DNA from: Companilactobacillus halodurans
GTDB taxonomy: Bacteria > Bacillota > Bacilli > Lactobacillales > Lactobacillaceae
Direction: 5' to 3'
Length of the DNA: 64,000 nt
NCBI RefSeq assembly: GCF_009600985.1
Contig: NZ_VDFP01000010.1
Span: 1-64,000, forward strand
The notes beneath the pieces are model-generated. The model made no database searches. It worked only from the letters and a program-made list of their open reading frames with translations, and was not told the DNA's origin. Position numbers and translations under genes: made by a program. This document shows positions 61,833 through 64,000 of this stretch, in pieces (the stretch's first letter is position 1; every line of letters starts with the position of its first letter).

Positions 61833-62405
61833 AAAAATAAAACCAATGGTTATTTAACTAAAGAACAAACAGTTCTAACCAACCAATACGAAAAAAAGGC
61901 TATTCAAAGTAGAATAACCCAACCCCAAAGAAAATCAAAAACCCACGTCAACCCTTGTCAAGTTGACGTCCGAAAATAATATAAAGTCAAATAGATTTTA
62001 AAAAGTCGTGTCTCAATATAAAAGAGCACGGCTTTTATTATTACCAAAATAAAATTAAAATTATTAATCAAAATCACTCATCACAACTGTTCATATCATC
62101 TAAACAACTGTCCATAAACGCCGGTACAGCGGGGCTGACAATCAAAATAAGTTTAAAAATAATTGAATAAGTTTAATTTTAAGAAAGCTTCATAATTATT
62201 TCAGAAAAATGTGACGTCTTTTAAGACACGTACTGCGAGTATGTCCCATTCTTTAATTCATTCTAAGATATTAATCCCCTTTATTAGAATAAAACAGTTG
62301 TCCCATTGAAAGTCCACGAAAGCCCGACCTAATGGGTTGTAAAAGGCATTTTATCATGTTAATGTCATCTATGGAAAATAAGAAAACACATAAGGGGTGG
62401 ATGTT
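61833..62405. other. Gene-free stretch after phosphoketolase
   Basis: It carries a repeat tail, a perfect stem ACGTCAAC/GTTGACGT (61945-61969), and a terminator at 62000-62040. A hairpin-prone region follows at 62302-62336 (CCCATT/AATGGG). I found no convincing gene. A promoter (TTGTAA at about 62337, TAATGT 17 bp on) may serve the small membrane gene. Confidence 0.5.
62000..62040 (+). terminator. Rho-independent terminator
   Basis: AAAGTCGTG and CACGGCTTT pair around a short loop with a T-rich end. Confidence 0.7.
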
Positions 62406-62591
62406 ATGACAACAAGAAATGTAAAAATTATGGAAGTAGCACTAATGGCGGTAGTGGCCGTGTTATTAATGATGTTATTCATTTTGCAAAGCCGATACTC
62501 CATTCCCGCAGTAGCCGTTCTAGCTATTGTGCTGGCAGTTTACTCAGAAGATAGAATTTCAAAGAAACATACATTCAAATATATTGATTAA
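62406..62591 (+). CDS. Small two-helix membrane protein
   Basis: 61 residues from the ATG at 62406, which has AAGGGG nine bases upstream; the GTG at 62397 is too close to that site. Two hydrophobic helices (about 8-26 and 31-46) are followed by a charged tail (SEDRISKKHTFKYID). It stands alone between its own promoter region and a terminator. No family recognised. Confidence 0.65.
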   Translation: MTTRNVKIMEVALMAVVAVLLMMLFILQSRYSIPAVAVLAIVLAVYSEDRISKKHTFKYID

Positions 62592-62635
62592 TATTAATTG
62601 ATAATAAGTTTTAATAATCAGAATTAACTTCGACG

Positions 62636-62666
62636 AGAGTCCTCATAATTGAGGGCTTTTTTTTTA
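62636..62666 (+). terminator. Rho-independent terminator
   Basis: AGTCCTCA and TGAGGGCT pair around a 4-base loop and are followed by T8. Confidence 0.85.
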
Positions 62667-62667
62667 C

Positions 62668-62702
62668 AAAAAAAGCGCTGAACCATTAAGTTCAACGCTT
62701 TT
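62668..62702 (-). terminator. Terminator of the HxlR gene
   Basis: AAAGCG-TGAAC and GTTCA-CGCTTT pair and are followed on the minus strand by a T-rich run. It overlaps the HxlR stop. Confidence 0.8.
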
Positions 62703-63090
62703 AATCAGCATAAGGCAAAATATCGTTTGCGACATCTTCTTTATTGAGCAAGATGATATTTTCACCATTTTGCTTGCGACGTTCGATGTCATTTTCACCC
62801 CAAACGCAGAGCTCCTCCAAAATTTTGTTGAGTGATTGCCCATAAGCAGTCAAAGAATATTCAACTTTCGGCGGAACCTGATCGTAAATTTTGCGGGAGA
62901 TGATGCCGTCAGTTTCCAATTCACGCAATTGTTGTGTCAGCATCTTCTGAGTGATGTTAGGAATGGCGCGCCGCAATTGACCCGTGCGCATTTTTCCATG
63001 TTTGAGGTGGCAGAGGATAATTGGTTTCCATTTGCCTCCGATAATTCGCATGGTATTTTCCACGCCAATATTATAAATTGCTTGTTTCAT
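62701..63090 (-). CDS. HxlR-family transcriptional regulator
   Basis: 129 residues from the ATG at 63090 with GAGGAAG upstream. The winged helix is typical (IIGGKWKPIILCHL; RAIPNITQKMLTQQLRELETDGII; VEYSLTAYGQSL). HxlR proteins answer to aldehydes, quinones or redox stress. It is 50 bp after the MFS gene in the same direction, so it may control that pump. Confidence 0.92.
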   Translation of the reverse strand: MKQAIYNIGVENTMRIIGGKWKPIILCHLKHGKMRTGQLRRAIPNITQKMLTQQLRELETDGIISRKIYDQVPPKVEYSLTAYGQSLNKILEELCVWGENDIERRKQNGENIILLNKEDVANDILPYAD

Positions 63091-63140
63091 TACGCGACTT
63101 CCTCTCATTGGTACAGGTATCTTATCATCAAGGCCTCAAC

Positions 63141-64000
63141 TTAGCAATTTTCGAGGTCTAATTCTTTAGCAGGTTTATTTTCCAGCTTGATCAAAACTGC
63201 CATCAAAATGATACCAACACTCAGCATAATTACCCCAAGCCAAGGAGTATTGACTAATTGACTGTGGGCCACTGCTTGACCGCCAAGAGTTGACCCCAAA
63301 GTTATTCCAACATTGAAAGCTGAAATATTCAAAGCTGAAGCCAAAGGAACTTCATTAGGCGTATATTTTTCAGCTAATTGGACGATGTAGAGTTGTAATC
63401 CTGGTACGTTCATGAAAGCAAATAAACCGAGTAAAAGTATCGCTGCTAAACCTAAGAAATGTAAATTGATGAAGAATCTCATTACGATTAGAGCAAGTCC
63501 TAAACCAAGAAACATTTTCAAAAGTGCAGTTAAAGGGTTTTGGTTCGCAAATTTACCGCCAAGCGTATTGCCGACTGCAACTGCTAAACCATAAAAAATC
63601 AAAATGATGACGATGGCACTTTGCGACCAATTCATATTTTTATTCAAAATAGTCGTCAAGTAAGTATAGACAGGGAAAGTTGCTCCATAACCTAAGGCTG
63701 TGATAAGTAAAATCAACAACAATTGCGGTTGTTTCAAAATTTTCCAAATGCCTCTGGCACTGGTAGGTTTAGGTAAAGGCAATTTATTCGGAACTAGGAT
63801 GATATTAGTAATCAAGCCAATTAATCCTAAAGCTACTAAGAAGAAAAATGATAATCGCCAGTTAAAGTTATTGCCGATAAAAGTCCCTAGTGGAACTCCA
63901 GTAATCGTAGCAACGGTCAAACCAGTGAACATTACAGCAATAGCAGAAGCACGTTTATTCGGCGTTACGACATCAGCGGCAATCAGAGAAGCAATCGTCA
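63141..64000 (-). CDS. MFS transporter (DHA1 type), cut by the window edge
   Basis: The frame is open to position 64000 on the minus strand, so the N-terminus lies outside. The visible roughly 285 residues include VMFTGLTVATITGVPLGTFIG (the DHA1 antiporter motif C region) followed by NWRLSFF, then the long central loop and the C-terminal six helices. It resembles AraJ/YdhP-like sugar or drug efflux proteins. An internal ATG at 63932 is not the start, since coding continues upstream (TIASLIAADVVTPNKRASA). Confidence 0.88.
   Translation of the reverse strand, partial: TIASLIAADVVTPNKRASAIAVMFTGLTVATITGVPLGTFIGNNFNWRLSFFFLVALGLIGLITNIILVPNKLPLPKPTSARGIWKILKQPQLLLILLITALGYGATFPVYTYLTTILNKNMNWSQSAIVIILIFYGLAVAVGNTLGGKFANQNPLTALLKMFLGLGLALIVMRFFINLHFLGLAAILLLGLFAFMNVPGLQLYIVQLAEKYTPNEVPLASALNISAFNVGITLGSTLGGQAVAHSQLVNTPWLGVIMLSVGIILMAVLIKLENKPAKELDLENC

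Noticed and set aside
62041-62345. A riboswitch or ncRNA gene between phosphoketolase and the small membrane protein
   Set aside because: Only weak hairpins (such as CCCATT/AATGGG) were found and no known riboswitch core could be recognised.
1-64000. tRNA, rRNA, CRISPR arrays, prophage genes and insertion sequences
   Set aside because: I looked for conserved RNA cores, regularly spaced direct repeats, integrases and transposases and saw none in the window.

Overview
The window looks like chromosome of a low-GC lactic acid bacterium of the Lactobacillaceae. Supporting this are the phosphoketolase, two maltose-phosphorylase-type GH65 enzymes, C69 dipeptidases, a choloylglycine-hydrolase-family enzyme, CcpA-type cre sites and the general gene style. 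A Companilactobacillus-like species is my best guess, but the sequence here does not prove genus or species. I see no rRNA, tRNA, CRISPR array, prophage or transposase.

Layout. 1-6.5 kb: a decayed HTH gene, then two GH65 phosphorylases with a short-chain dehydrogenase between them. 6.6-9.2 kb: argG (frameshifted) and argH. 9.2-19.3 kb: an unusual region in which a membrane acyltransferase, two paralogous AMP-forming acyl-CoA ligases and the three parts of an SsuABC-type ABC transporter are split between two opposed half-operons. One half-operon, plus an alpha/beta hydrolase and a MerR regulator, lies between nested inverted copies of two large structured repeats. 19.5-28.4 kb: a two-component system, a Zur-like regulator, a HigB/HigA-type toxin-antitoxin pair, a Zn/Mn ABC transporter, ArsC with PerR, and two VIT1/CCC1 transporters. 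28.7-35.3 kb: an acetyltransferase, a MerR-controlled dehydrogenase, L-cysteine desulfidase, a CsoR-like repressor divergent from a WCPPC thioredoxin, an isochorismatase-like hydrolase and an LCP protein.

35.3-39.2 kb: a GntR regulator, a 6-phospho-beta-glucosidase and a PTS EIIC, with an operator palindrome and a cre site. 39.5-46.9 kb: an amino-acid-nitrogen cluster comprising an OPT oligopeptide transporter, a PqqD-like protein, two PepD dipeptidases and L-serine dehydratase (alpha subunit frameshifted). 47-52.5 kb: a DUF1706 protein, an ArsB/NhaD-like permease, several tiny membrane proteins, a Dyp peroxidase and a choloylglycine-hydrolase-family enzyme. 52.7-57.7 kb: an Amadori-compound (fructoselysine-type) operon with an amino-acid-type ABC transporter, GntR regulator, FrlD-like kinase and FrlB-like deglycase. 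57.7-64 kb: an FMN reductase, a GntR regulator with phosphoketolase sharing an operator, a small membrane protein, an HxlR regulator and an MFS transporter that runs off the right edge.

The most unusual feature is a set of large palindromic repeats. Families A and B (two copies each) and family C (six copies) have covarying stems and share a TTAAG-A-C / G-G-CTTAA internal motif. In three family C copies the first base of the repeat is the G of the TAG stop codon of the preceding gene. The A and B copies form a nested inverted pair that could invert a 7-kb segment and place the two transporter half-operons in line.
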